DNA of 64,000 nt from Meghimatium bilineatum (GCA_034231615.1 CM067315.1:8517915-8581914); one strand, 5' to 3'; numbered from the stretch's first letter, positions 56,185-62,689 are shown. Made by a program: numbers and translations. The notes: a model not told the origin generated them from the letters alone.

Positions 56185-59100
56185 TAGGCAAGGGACAAAT
56201 TATGAACTTTTCACTTTTTAGCAAATTCTGACAACTAGACTTAACTATGAGAGACCAAACTGCCATCAGTGTATAGCTTATCCATCCATCTTACATTAGT
56301 GAGGTTATTCAAAACAAATGATTACTTGTAGAAAGTAAAATGAGAGTTTATGAATATTTGTAAAATACTATCTTTGCCCCCTTGTTTTGGGGTAAAAGTA
56401 CACAGGCAAAAATAGCTACAAAATCAAGGATTGGCAAAAATAGCAAAATAACTGCGTTATAATAGCTACTTCTTTTCTGCACATAGTCAGTCACAGTGTG
56501 TGAAAAATATAAAATGCAAGGACTAGGCCTATATATATTTATGTAACTTTAATATGGAATAATGGAAAAATACTTTAATATAAAGAATGGCGCGAAGAAT
56601 AACTCTTCGTCCGCTTAGCAGAAACATGGCGATTTTTGGGAAAAAATACCATCCACAACAATTTCAGTTATTTTCGCATTGAGTCCGCTGCGCATATTTT
56701 CCTCACTAACAGTGTGTCATTGGACAAGAGATATTCAGGAATGTATACACATGTTGCTAGAGGAAGCAGGACAACTTGCCAAAGACAGCGGGGATTTCAG
56801 GAGATTCATAAAGGAAGAATATATAATGGAAATAATACGTCACATAACACAGATTGCATATTTTAACCCCAAATCACATTGTGAACAACTTTAATAAAAT
56901 GTCATACAAAAACACAGCAGCTTGACAGAGGAACGTGCTTAATAACTTAACAATACAATATATATTTCAGTTTAAACATGTAAAAAAAATATGACAGCAG
57001 ACAAGTAGTTAGAAGTTGGAAAATATTTAGATCAAGAACGTTGGAAAATGTTTTTCCCTATGGTTCAAACATTGGTCTAAATTGGTTGTGTGGTAGATTG
57101 GATTGTTAGCGTCTGACGTAGACATGGTCTACAGAGAAAGCCCATAGATCTGAAAAAACTTTATGCATATTTTTGCCCCAGTCTACCCTATGTATGTATG
57201 TATATATACTTTCATTCTGGAAACTGAAGACTAGAAGAAATAATGTTTGTCCTGTGTATTGCCAGGGTCTGAGCAAGAGAATCAAAGAAAAACAACACTG
57301 TGGTCTGTCATACATGTCATAAGAAACAACTACGGTCTTTGAGTGGAATTGGCAATACATACCGTAGAGAATCATAGTGACCCAGAAGATATGCTGAAGT
57401 CAGATGTGTCAGGCTAGATGTAGCTTAAAAAGTGTTCAAACGTCATAGAGAATTGACTTCACTGTACTCAGTTTCCCATATGTACTCTGTCACTCTCAAC
57501 GAAGTGGCACGCCTCCTGCCGAGAGTACCACTCATAGCACGTAATTCCATAGCTTCAAGTGATAATCCACAGGGATCTCCAAAAAAATCTACCTTGTAAA
57601 CAAGATGACACAAGCCAGATTCGAACTCATGACCTCTTGAAAACAAGGCGAACAGCATAATGACTACACTAAGAGATCCCCAAAGTATGTAGCTATTACA
57701 TTCAGGCTGTAGCAATGATGTAAAGCATTCTGTTCTCCAGATTAGATCCTGCTAATCTGCAGGAGTTTGAGAACTTACTCATAATTCTTGACTGTTACAT
57801 CAATCAGGGCAACGACAAAGGTTAGTTAGTTAGTTAGTTAGTTAGTTATTCCTCTAGGGCCAAAGATGGCACATAGGGCAGATGTCATAGATTTCAATGT
57901 CTCTCGTTTCATTGCAATTTGCTTTAGATCTTCATTGTTTCTGATACCGATGGTGAAACGAAACCACAAAGGTGCTACGTCCTTTTAAACTAAATTTCAA
58001 GTGGTTTTTTTTATAGGTTTTTTCTCAAACTCCCACCAGATATCTCTTATAGCAGAACAATAGTCTTTCTAGATTTCCAGCAAGAAGTACCTTAGTTCAT
58101 ATAACAGAAATGCATTGTGTTGCCATTTTTATTTGTGCCAATGGACAGACACACTTGACTTCGGTGATATTACAAGTATTAACTTGTTCAGTACTTGCAT
58201 AATAATTCTGCAATGATTCAAACTTGTCTCCCCATTTCATAAAGTCAAAAATTGCATCGTCAGGTGGTTTACTACGAGACTAAACTTTATTTGAACATGA
58301 ACAAGGTAGACTTGTAGGAAACTCTATTTGAACATGAACAGGGTAGACTTGTAGGAAACTCTATTTGAACATGAACAGGGTATACTTGTAGGAAACTCTA
58401 TTTGAACATGAACAGGGTAGACTTGTAGGAAACTCTATTTGAACATGAACAGGGTAGACTTGTAGGAAACTCTATTTGAACATGAACAGGGTAGACTTGT
58501 AGGAAACTCTATTTGAACATGAACAGGGTAGACTTGTAGGAAACTCTATTTGAACATGAACAAGGTATACTTGTAGGAAACTCTATTTGAACATGAACAA
58601 GGTAGACTTGTAGGAAACTCTATTTGAACATGAACAAGGTAGACTTGTAGGAAACTCTATTTGAACATGAACAGGGTAGACTTGTAGGAAACTCTATTTC
58701 AATTAAACTAATATATGCTAAAACATTTGTCATATTAACCTTGAGAGAGATGGAGAGAGAGAGAGAGATGGTTGATGTTTCACTTCAAGGTCATCTTCAG
58801 TGATCAGCATCTGCTATGCAGCCATTCTGGTATGTGTCATGAACAGGACAGTGTGATCGAAGTCTTTGTAGGACAGTGTGATCGAGGTCTTTGTAGGACA
58901 ATTTGATTGAGGTCTTTGTAGGACAGTGTGATTAAAGAAGAGAATAATCCTTCAAAAAGAGAATAATCCTTCAAGAAGAAAATAGTCCTTCAATAAGAGA
59001 ATACCCGGTAGTCCTTCAATCAATTTTGTTTCCCCTTGAAATTTTGCATATGTCCTGTTTTGCCTTGACCTCATTGCTCTGTCTTGCTTCAATCTGACTT

Positions 59101-60637
59101 TAAAGTCACACACAAACATGTTTATATGTTTGTATCTTGCAATAAATATAAATATACAGTGTTAAATTATATCTGCTATCATGTTTGCCATTTCTAGAAA
59201 AACTACATATAAAAACCAAGTCTTTTATATTATATGTATTATCCTGTTTGCCATCTATAGAAAAACTACATATAAAAACCAAGTCTATTATATTATATGT
59301 ATTATCCTGTTTGCCATCTATAGAAAAACTACATATAAAAACCAAGTCTATTATATGTATTATCCTGTTTGCCATCTATAGAAAAACTACATATAAAAAC
59401 CAAGTCTATTATATTATATGTATTATCCTGTTTGCCATCTATAGAAAAACTACATATAAAAACCAAGTCTATTATATTATATGTATTATCCTGTTTGCCA
59501 TCTATAGAAAAACTACATATAAAAACCAAGTCTATTATATTATATGTATTATCCTGTTTGCCATCTATAGAAAAACTACATATAAAAACTAAGTCTATTA
59601 TATTATATGTATTATCCTGTTTGCCATCTATAGAAAAACTACATACAAGAACCAAGTCTGAAAATGATATTATACAGAACAGTGACAGCAGTACAGATGG
59701 CAAGGTAAAAACTGCTATGACTCCCAAGAATGTGGCAGAAGCAATGACTAAAGATGACCCTGATTACTGCCCAGCGGTTGCTAACCCATTTGCGAACATC
59801 AGAGAATTGAGGGATGGGAGGAAAGTCCATGAATTCTCTCGGCAGCGGAAACATCCCAGCAATGTCAGTGTGTTTGATTTTTCTAAGGAGCGAGTGGCCT
59901 TTTTGAAATCATCTGACATTTCAAATTTGGCGACAGAGAAACATGGGAGTCATTCGCTGCCTTCTTCCCCCATTATGCTTCGGAAGGCTGCAGAAAAGAT
60001 GCATCTAATTTCACTTCTTGGCACTGATGCCGCACAGTTGGACAAAATACAAGCCTCACAGTTTAAAGTTAACACTGGTCAGAATATCACAGAATCTTCC
60101 TATCTTGAAGATCTCAGAAGAACTCATTTCAGCAGCAGCCGCACAAAAAGTTTGGGGAATTTTGATGTATGTATTTCTGGAATGGGACCAGGTGTTGCTA
60201 GTAGAGGCAGAGGATGTAAATGTTGTTTGTGTCCAACTAAATCTGAAAAAATGATCTCCAGTTACCAAATCATTTCTAGAAATAAGGATGAAAGCCCACA
60301 AGCTTCAGGATTTAATATGTGTACAAAATGTCAAGATTCTGATCAAGTTTTCTGTTTGGAGCATAATTCAAATATTAATTGTACAATTAGTGATGTTTGT
60401 CTGCATACAGATGAAAGTGGGACAAGTTGTGCATCAAATTATAAGTTCAATAAGGTACATGCAGTACCACATGGAAATTATGAAGACAGCATCAATGATT
60501 CCAGTCTGTTTAGTTGTATTAGCTTAGAAGATACAGTAGAAGAAGAAGAGGAGGAGATGTCTGATACCTTTTCTGACTCATCTGTCCCATACCTAGTGAG
60601 ACTTGTAGGAGACCTACAATTTCAGAAAAAAGTTTGA
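27832..60637 (+). CDS. TESK: TESK-type dual-specificity kinase (11 exons)
   Basis: Orthologue of vertebrate TESK1/TESK2, LIMK-related kinases that phosphorylate cofilin and act on actin at adhesions. Exons: 27832-27931 (tentative), 36079-36239, 37155-37276, 39545-39593, 43967-44116, 45896-45981, 49763-49844, 52097-52180, 53513-53599, 55507-55600, 59634-60637. All phases join, giving about 672 residues (human TESK1 626). The kinase domain covers about residues 75-350: Gly loop IGFGFFANVYK, VMVLK lysine, LREIQLL, HPNILRYLGVC, HRDLTSRN, ADFGLA, WWMAPEV, FSYGIILLEIIARI, RRPNS. The C-terminal NPFANIRELRDGRKV and SHSLPSSP match TESK tail blocks. A Cys-rich stretch and an acidic run of EEEEEE follow. 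Odd point: the activation loop has GCPWW where TESK1 has GSPYW. Introns hold most arrays of the window. Whether it is TESK1 or TESK2 cannot be told; a single invertebrate gene is likely. Confidence 0.96.
28246..28516 (-). mobile_element. SINE-A, full length, with TSD
   Basis: 271 bp flanked by GTTAAATAACACTT (28232-28245 and 28517-28530). It is close to the 23603 and 43412 copies, hence young. Confidence 0.9.
28600..30660 (+). mobile_element. I/Jockey-type LINE relic with RNase H
   Basis: In order on the plus strand, with many breaks: IRPTLEYGLSTYATAENSNL (RT thumb), VFTDGSSEDVVKKGRAGIQI (RNase H first Asp motif), YTAELQTIVEASKVLG, VGNQVADRLAKAGTK (RNase H end), then CCHC-like TSEHILQTCPLFDDLR. 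A LINE 3' fragment of another family lies within it at 29465-29560. Confidence 0.85.
31075..31950 (-). mobile_element. RTE-like LINE tail split by another LINE
   Basis: Outer element, minus strand: LYNSLVFSIVLYDCESWILT then ADMERHL (31833-31945), and the 3' part at 31080-31420, colinear with 5540-6055. It is interrupted by 31412-31824. Confidence 0.82.
31412..31824 (+). mobile_element. LINE 3' end nested in 31075-31950
   Basis: Plus strand: FENKCLRTIL, then IGHVLRMNSLRIPQQSLYWV, GRPRETLRRTINREGM and MVSALCAAYGPGGT, ending in (ACATA)n. The 9-bp repeat TAACATATG at both ends is a likely TSD, although the right copy merges with the tail. Confidence 0.8.
32205..32770. repeat. ~79-bp minisatellite, seven copies
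   Basis: The unit contains AGTTTAACATGTCTACACAG, CAAGTCTGGTTTTCTTAATA and CTCCTCAGTGCTCCCATAC. It starts just inside a (−) GAAGAAG-type tail; the same TTAACATGTCTACACAGCAA stretch ends the SINE-D-like element at 35155-35185 on the opposite strand. Confidence 0.95.
32895..33150 (+). mobile_element. SINE-A, older copy
   Basis: Whole-length but diverged: TGACTAAGGAGGTTATGGGA, CAGATATCGCAGCAAAGCC, GACTACATCCTGCTAATTAT. Confidence 0.8.
33881..34282. mobile_element. Head-to-head SINE-B pair
   Basis: A minus copy (33881-34052) and a plus copy (34120-34282) with about 68 bp between their heads. Both have the GGAGTTTGAGAATGAA end and the GAAGAAG tail pointing outward, so the pair is an inverted repeat of about 160-bp arms. 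Confidence 0.8.
34575..35045. repeat. ~119-bp minisatellite, four copies
   Basis: Nearly identical units with CTTCCAACTCCCCATCGAAT, GAATGAGGCTTAGTCCAGCC and ATTCCCTAACATCGAGCAGG. It runs into SINE-D-like sequence on the right. The 152-codon minus frame is an artefact. Confidence 0.95.
35046..35205 (+). mobile_element. SINE-D-like element end
   Basis: Contains GCTGAAGTTGGAGATACCAG, ACTAGATAACATGTCTTCAC and the tail GAATGAGAAGAAGA. Related pieces lie at 6176-6235(-) and 39325-39430(-). It shares the GAAGAAG 3' end with SINE-A and SINE-B. Confidence 0.6.
35430..35565 (+). mobile_element. LINE 3'-end fragment
   Basis: Plus strand reads TIQELHRIALNRQNWRDLTS then ALCANFSAKGK and an AATG tail, nearly identical to the ends at 9136 and 53100. 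Confidence 0.85.
35755..35945. repeat. ~40-bp minisatellite before TESK exon 2
   Basis: Four to five copies of CCTTGTCATCAGTATTCATG plus ATTTTATCATTATTATGATTA-type sequence. It ends about 135 bp before exon 2. The open frame entering exon 2 from here is chance. Confidence 0.93.
36079..36239 (+). CDS. TESK: TESK exon 2
   Basis: Acceptor TTGTGTTCAG, donor GTAAAT. Encodes PFNGKSCEVQIPSPVPKSPL, then a Pro/Ser-rich linker and LRIEDLNLEEIGFGFFANVY K with the kinase Gly-rich loop. It ends in phase 0. Confidence 0.94.
36215..36535. repeat. 45-bp array made of the TESK exon 2 3' end plus donor
   Basis: Seven units counting the exon itself. Each has GATTTTTTGCTAATGTTTAT (exonic) followed by AAG|GTAAATTCCTACATTC (donor and intron). 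Copy 2 carries 4 extra bases and one copy reads ACG|GTAAAT. Confidence 0.96.
37155..37276 (+). CDS. TESK: TESK exon 3
   Basis: Acceptor TTTCGTCAG, donor GTAAGA. ATHKVTGAVMVLKVNKDEAN, then LPSALREIQLLSKFNHPNIL and AG of an Arg. It holds the ATP-anchoring Lys and the helix-C Glu. Confidence 0.96.
37270..37992. repeat. 38-bp array seeded at the TESK exon 3 donor
   Basis: Nineteen units, the first being the real exon/intron border. Unit: TATTCTTAG|GTAAGACACA then AGAAAGGGAATCAGTGTTG. Of the 18 downstream units, 14 keep AGGTAAGA and four read AGATAAGA. Confidence 0.96.
38170..38850. mobile_element. LINE debris, plus-strand element interrupted by a minus fragment
   Basis: Plus pieces 38176-38450 (LKWFCHIMNPYWPAARTYNI) and about 38617-38790 (RWIEDKNK, RKRWIEEVTF) flank a minus-strand RTE-like tail (38455-38600, GATGCGGATGAGTG region). 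A perfect hairpin spans the right junction. Confidence 0.65.
38557..38615. repeat. Perfect 21-bp inverted repeat
   Basis: ATCTAGCCCTGTCCATTCCT+T (38557-38577) and its exact reverse complement (38595-38615), with a 17-nt loop. Confidence 0.95.
39545..39593 (+). CDS. TESK: TESK exon 4
   Basis: 49 nt. Acceptor TTTCTCTAG, donor GTATTG. It completes Arg, then YLGVCVSNDQLHPLTE, covering kinase strands 4-5 and the start of the hinge. Confidence 0.95.
40540..40900. repeat. ~40-bp minisatellite split by a SINE-B insertion
   Basis: Units contain CAATACAGCATTGATTATTG and AAGAACTAGTATCACTG. A 162-bp SINE-B (40680-40841) with the 11-bp TSD GATTAAGAACT (40669-40679, 40842-40852) sits inside. Confidence 0.9.
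40990..41420 (+). mobile_element. Possible LINE tail
   Basis: The frame LLKACLKDINRWEVAMDNGC resembles LINE C-terminal 'KDIN..WE..A..R' patterns. It is decayed and no other landmark is secure. Confidence 0.35.
41435..42842. repeat. 29-bp minisatellite, ~48 copies
   Basis: Unit CTTGTCTAGAGAGACTGAAG plus ATCTATAAG. Most copies are identical, with sporadic single-base variants (TATGAG, AGACAG). Each unit holds three palindromic hexamers: TCTAGA, AGATCT and AAGCTT. It lies in TESK intron 4. Confidence 0.97.
43075..43400. repeat. 33-bp minisatellite
   Basis: About ten copies of AATACAGTACCTTTAACAAT plus GACTAAATCTCCC. Its right end was split by the SINE-A insertion at 43412; one more unit continues after 43688. 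Confidence 0.95.
43412..43687 (+). mobile_element. SINE-A, full length, inside the 33-bp array
   Basis: 276 bp with the TSD AGTACCTTTAAC (43400-43411 and 43688-43699). The array therefore predates this insertion. Confidence 0.92.
43967..44116 (+). CDS. TESK: TESK exon 5
   Basis: Acceptor TTATTCTTCAG, donor GTCAGC. Exactly 50 codons: YIGGGTLEALLANKNEELSW, then ILRIKLALDIALGMHYLHME and GVIHRDLTSR. It contains the catalytic HRD aspartate; DLTSRN is the TESK/LIMK-type catalytic loop. Confidence 0.97.
45045..45322. repeat. 46-bp minisatellite
   Basis: Six copies of CCATTGAATTTAACATAAAC then CATTAAACTCATAACCAACT and TTCCAA, in TESK intron 5. The 44117-45040 stretch before it shows no recognised feature apart from a doublet near 44545 and 44605 (GAGTTAACACAGGAGTGCC-like). 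Confidence 0.94.
45896..45981 (+). CDS. TESK: TESK exon 6
   Basis: Acceptor TTACTGACAG, donor GTAAGT. NVLIKNGENKNYQAVLADFG then LAIKIPDP and AG. It holds the magnesium-binding DFG motif. Confidence 0.97.
46080..46250 (+). mobile_element. LINE tail fragment
   Basis: Plus strand RPSERPHKRWIDSVLETLGN, then LTLPSTPKGT, a LINE C-terminal pattern like the one at 27600. Confidence 0.65.
46790..48015. repeat. Perfect 20-bp array, ~61 copies
   Basis: CATCGTGTTTACAGTTCTTA repeated about 61 times with no variant that I can see. 20 bp is not a multiple of 3, and all three plus frames are open, which explains three overlapping ORFs of more than 400 codons. It lies in TESK intron 6. Confidence 0.98.
48058..48210. 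repeat. 19-bp array, eight copies
   Basis: GCAAACAGGTTTTCCTCAA in perfect tandem, 43 bp after the 20-bp array. Confidence 0.96.
48358..48788. mobile_element. Inverted-repeat element (~107-bp arms)
   Basis: The left arm 48358-48463 starts AGTAATGCAAAATTAGATAA, and the right arm 48608-48714 ends CATCTAATTTTGCATTACT. The arms are near-perfect reverse complements with a spacer of about 145 bp. TA lies on both sides of GTAATGC..GCATTAC. In addition, an 11-bp direct repeat AGTGAGAGTCT flanks 48358-48788, whose right end is TTATTTATTTATTT. Confidence 0.8.
49203..49415 (-). mobile_element. SINE-A, 5'-truncated
   Basis: Matches from the (GAA) end through ATCCAACTTCAGAATGGCTT to CCATAACCTCTTTGGTCGCT. 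The head is missing. Confidence 0.75.
49763..49844 (+). CDS. TESK: TESK exon 7
   Basis: Acceptor TTTATTTTAG, donor GTAAGT. It completes Arg, then ATEPLPPVGCPWWMAPEVIN and NKFYDES. This is the activation loop and APE motif. The residue before PWW is Cys (TGC), where TESK1 has the autophosphorylated Ser. Confidence 0.97.
49900..51395 (+). mobile_element. SINE-A split by an internal expansion
   Basis: Left part GTTGCTACGGCCGAAAAAGG, GCAACACTGT, GCATGTCATAGAAGACAACT and right part GTAGATATTGCAGCCAAGCT, CTGCTGGAGTTTGAGAGCAA match the head and tail of SINE-A. Between them lies the 49985-51265 array, whose unit matches the SINE-A segment GGGTCAGTGACCCAAAGCCA+TGCTG. Confidence 0.85.
49985..51265. 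repeat. ~22-bp array with a 574-bp higher-order repeat
   Basis: About 57 copies of GTCAAAGAGCCAGAGTCATG+CTG and variants (AAAACCCAAACCATG). Rare markers recur at a fixed offset: GAGCTACAG at 50109 and 50683, CCAAATCATGATG at 50220 and 50794. A block of about 574 bp was therefore duplicated after the variants arose. Confidence 0.95.
51620..51970. repeat. 33-bp minisatellite
   Basis: About ten copies of ATGCTTATATGCCCCTTATA plus CTCAGAGCCCATT, in TESK intron 7. Confidence 0.93.
52097..52180 (+). CDS. TESK: TESK exon 8
   Basis: Acceptor TTGTTGCAG, donor GTTTGC. 28 codons: ADLFSYGIILLEIIARIESD then PETMPRTK. ADxFSYGIILxEIIAR is a TESK-type helix F region. Confidence 0.97.
52500..53110 (+). mobile_element. 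LINE 3' end, best-preserved copy
   Basis: Plus strand, one frame shift: ITTRIALASSAFNRLSNIWK, CVIPVLSYGCERWKSS, FENKCLRRLI, then YIGHVLRADTNRIYHQSLEW, RGGRPKETLKRTILRESKTT and NRQNWRDLTSALC. Same family as 9136-9385 and 35430-35565. It lies in TESK intron 8. Confidence 0.9.
53513..53599 (+). CDS. TESK: TESK exon 9
   Basis: Acceptor TTATTTCAG, donor GTTAGC. 29 codons: NFGVDYVKLCDLVEYCPLDF then LLLAFKCCQ, matching the family's NFGLD...CP..FL.L...CC. Confidence 0.96.
53747..54026 (-). mobile_element. SINE-A, full length, with TSD
   Basis: Flanked by ACTTAACCCTTTC (53734-53746) and ACTTAACTCTTTC (54027-54039), one mismatch. It lies in TESK intron 9. Confidence 0.88.
54570..54812. repeat. 30-bp array, eight copies
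   Basis: CACACAGGAGTGTGTAAAGT plus GTCCCATTCT, perfect except for one base. Related degenerate units continue to 54970 and again from 55315 to 55435. 30 bp keeps every frame, so open frames appear on both strands. Confidence 0.96.
54979..55303 (+). mobile_element. Retroposon with GAAGAAG tail inside the CACA-type array
   Basis: TSD AGATATGTAG (54969-54978 and 55304-55313). It contains AGCGCTCCATAGCTGGTCGA, CTGTAAAATATGACACAGCA and ends GGGGTACGATGAAG. The 3' part resembles SINE-A; the head differs. Confidence 0.75.
55507..55600 (+). CDS. TESK: TESK exon 10
   Basis: Acceptor AAATCAACAG, donor GTATTT. ILPERRPNSCVIKITLERLY then KSLHSDTRTSS and one base. RRPNS is the kinase subdomain XI arginine; the kinase domain ends here. 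Confidence 0.95.
55657..56071 (+). mobile_element. 5'-truncated LINE with zinc-finger-like tail and TSD
   Basis: TSD TACGAGAGTCT (55646-55656, 56072-56082). With frame breaks it reads LLYGELEKGTRSQGGQRKRY, SLKAFEIDHDTW, RRAARKLRIDQD, CPNCPRTFTARIG and TNSQSRT-type end. An (AT)n tract (56093-56182) follows. Confidence 0.9.
56183..57274. other. TESK intron 10, unassigned stretch
   Basis: AT-rich and without repeats or exon signatures I can defend. Short frames at 56636-56894 have no recognisable motif. Confidence 0.5.
57275..57775 (+). mobile_element. Old SINE-A split by a tRNA-derived SINE
   Basis: SINE-A halves lie at 57275-57417 (GCTGAAGTCAGATGTGTCAG) and 57695-57775 (AGATCCTGCTAATCTGCAGG). 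Between them is a second SINE. Confidence 0.75.
57426..57686 (-). mobile_element. tRNA-derived SINE nested in SINE-A
   Basis: TSD ATGTAGCT (57418-57425, 57687-57694). Minus strand from 57686: CTCTTAGTGTAGTCATTATG resembles an A box and GAGTTCGAATCTGG a B box. The promoter half is tRNA-like; the body is unrelated to SINE-A. Confidence 0.85.
57819..57849. repeat. (GTTA)n microsatellite
   Basis: About seven GTTA repeats; LINE-like sequence (ATAGGGCAGATGTCATAGAT) follows at 57870. Confidence 0.95.
58263..58700. repeat. 37-bp array
   Basis: About 11.5 copies of AACTCTATTTGAACATGAAC plus AGGGTAGACTTGTAGGA, in TESK intron 10. Confidence 0.96.
59188..59650. repeat. 63-bp array carrying the TESK exon 11 acceptor
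   Basis: Eight acceptor copies, AG ending just before 59198, 59261, 59324, 59382, 59445, 59508, 59571 and 59634. Unit: CTGTTTGCCATCTATAG|AAA then AACTACATATAAAAACCAAG. The last is the true exon 11 border. One unit lacks 5 bp, so only copies from 59382 on share the exon frame. Confidence 0.95.
59634..60637 (+). CDS. TESK: TESK exon 11 (terminal)
   Basis: Acceptor GCCATCTATAG. Completes Glu, then KLHTRTKSENDIIQNSDSST. 333 residues to TGA. Conserved blocks: ANPFANIRELRDGRKVHEFS, VFDFSKERV, SHSLPSSPIMLRKAAEK. A Cys-rich stretch GCKCCLCPTKSEK ... MCTKCQDSDQVFCLEH follows, then a run of Glu and a hydrophobic end PYLVRLVGDLQF. A single large terminal exon is also usual for this part in vertebrates (from memory). 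Confidence 0.93.
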
Positions 60638-60676
60638 TTTTTGCAGACTCAAGTTTATGTTGCCAGGTAAAGCAAC

Positions 60677-60682
60677 ATTAAA
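60677..60682 (+). terminator. Possible TESK poly(A) signal
   Basis: ATTAAA 40 nt after the stop. No AATAAA is found in the next few hundred bases, so the true 3' end is uncertain. Confidence 0.3.
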
Positions 60683-60924
60683 ATAGAACTTTATTGTTTT
60701 TGCTTAGAGAATTCTATTTACAATGAAACATTTAATTTGGCTTAATTGTTTTTCAATTTAGAACTGCATGTTTTAGGTCAGATTGAATGCTTAGAACATA
60801 TCCATTTTGAGATGAAAAGCTTGGTTTGGCCTCTTGTTTGCAAACCCAAGATTTTAGTTGAAATTTCCAGCAAGCTCTGCAAACTTTAGTTCAGATTAAA
60901 TGTTTAGCAATGTTGCTAAGATAG

Positions 60925-61142
60925 ATTGTTTTGATGAAAGACCTAACAAAGTTTCTTAGATTGTTTTGATGAAAGACCTAACAAAGTTGCTTAGATTGTT
61001 TTGATGAAAGGCCTAACAAAGTTGCTTAGATTGTTTTGATGAAAGGCCTAACAAAGTTGCTTAGATTGTTTTGATGAAAGACCTAACAAAGTTGCTTAGA
61101 TTGTTTTGATGAAAGACCTAACAAAGTTGCTAAGAGATTGTT
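60925..61142. repeat. 35-bp array in the TESK 3' flank
   Basis: Six copies of AGATTGTTTTGATGAAAGAC plus CTAACAAAGTTGCTT. If the transcript reads this far, the array is part of the 3' UTR. Confidence 0.95.
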
Positions 61143-61790
61143 TGATCACTAGAAATTAGGAGATGGCTTTCTTGTGTGCTGTTTGTAAGCCTGTTCCTGT
61201 TGGCTTCTTTGATTTCTGAAGTGGTCTATCTTTTACATGGTCTACCTCTGGCTTTATAGCCATGATATCTATGTGTCATAACCATGAAGCATGCTATATG
61301 TTGGTAATCTGGAAGTGTGTGAAAACTACTTGATCTGTTGTATTTTTATGTGTTCCAATACTGGTATTGTTTTGGTTATCTGTCTAATGTTATTGTTTCT
61401 TATTAAATTTCTTAATGACACTCCGAGTATTCTTTGTAGACACGCCATTTCTGCTGTCACTATTTTTCTTTTGTCTTGTACTGTCATTGTCCAGGTTTGG
61501 CACTGGTGGCACAGTGATGGGATAATAATAGTTTTGTATAAAGCAGCTTTAGTGTCTATGTTTACATTTTTGTTCTTGAAAATACGTGTCATCTGTCCTA
61601 GGATCTGGTATGTTTTGTTGCATCTATTTTGTATCTCTTTACTGTTTTTCCCTTCACTGGATAAAATGCTTCCTAAGTAAGTGAAGTCCTTTACCTGTTT
61701 AAGGTGTTTATCCTTAAGTATCCATCCTTATTATCGGAGATTATGATTTTTTTTTCGTTCTTTGCTATTGCCATTATTTCAGTCTTTTCA
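61130..61790 (-). mobile_element. RTE-like LINE relic
   Basis: Minus strand: RIFKNKNVNIDTKAALYKTI, IIPSLCHQCQTWTMT, then KIVTAEMACLQRILGVSLRN and HIKIQQIKWFSHV. C-terminal reverse transcriptase region, largely open for 88 codons. Confidence 0.85.
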
Positions 61791-61839
61791 TATTAATCTT
61801 CATGTTGAATTTTTGACATGTTGTATGAAGGAAGAGAGC

Positions 61840-62075
61840 TATTAAAAGAAATTAAAATCAAATCAAACAAATATAATGTATTGAACATATAAAAAGACGA
61901 GCAAAAAAGTAGATAGAGATACAGGGGGAAGAGAAATATCATGAGATCGGCAGGATATAGTCTATCAGAGAGTGCACCATCAAGGCAAAACACAAATGAT
62001 GTTGGAGATCTGTCGCAGCCAATCTTCAATACGAAGGCGGTACTTAATGATGGTGATGAATCAAAAATATTTGGA
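61840..62075 (+). mobile_element. RTE-like LINE tail
   Basis: Plus strand, broken: AGYSLSESAPSRQNTNDVGD and a final GDGDES-like end, comparable with 26400-26560. Confidence 0.65.
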
Positions 62076-62212
62076 TTTGGGAACATAAAGAGAATATTGC
62101 AAAGTTTATCTGATGAAGTAATTGAAGCGATCACATTTCTTTGCTAATTTGGATATAATCATAGACCATAAAATTACAGGCAGTGTAACATACTTACTAT
62201 CTGATAAACAAA

Positions 62213-62582
62213 ATGCCATGATGATATCTGACAAAGTGAAGAGTGCCATGAGGATATCTGACAAAGTGAAGAGTGCCGTGAGGATATCTGACAAAGTGAA
62301 GAGTGCCATGATGATATCTGACAAAGTGAAGAGTGTCACACAGTGCCCAAAGATATCTGACAAAGTGAAGAGTGTCACACAGTGCCCAAAGATATCTGAC
62401 AAAGTGAAGAGTGTCACACAGTGCCCAAAGATATCTGACAAAGTGAAGAGTGTCACACAGTGCCCAAAGATATCTGACAAAGTGAAGAGTGTCACACAGT
62501 TCCCTAAGATATCTGATAAAATGAAGAGTGACACACAAAATGCCCTGAGGATATCTGGCAACGTGAAGAGTGACACAGTAAA
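62213..62582. repeat. 30/39-bp array
   Basis: Units share ATATCTGACAAAGTGAAGAG, followed either by TGCCATGATG or by TGTCACACAGTGCCCAAAG. Both unit lengths are multiples of 3, so both strands stay open for 113-159 codons. No gene is inferred. Confidence 0.95.
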
Positions 62583-62689
62583 CAAATAAGTGATAATACT
62601 TGGCTTATTAACATTTTAGTAACAATACCTTTGCCTATTTTGTCCTTAGTGTAAAATGTTCAATCAAGTTGTAAACATAGACAGTCTTA

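Noticed and set aside
57601-57690. tRNA gene on the minus strand
   Set aside because: A- and B-box-like motifs are present but the cloverleaf is degenerate and the sequence continues into a SINE body with TSDs.
59185-59592. Repeat protein upstream of TESK exon 11
   Set aside because: Intronic copies of the acceptor-bearing repeat. The first three are out of frame with the exon, so no separate gene is needed.
60638-60667. 20-nt exon-like unit after the TESK stop (TTTTTGCAG...CCAG|GTAAAG)
   Set aside because: Borders look good, but it follows the stop codon in a terminal exon whose C-terminus is complete; no evidence of use.
62106-62589. Open frames on both strands (113-159 codons)
   Set aside because: Unit lengths of 30 and 39 bp keep all frames open; no conserved sequence.
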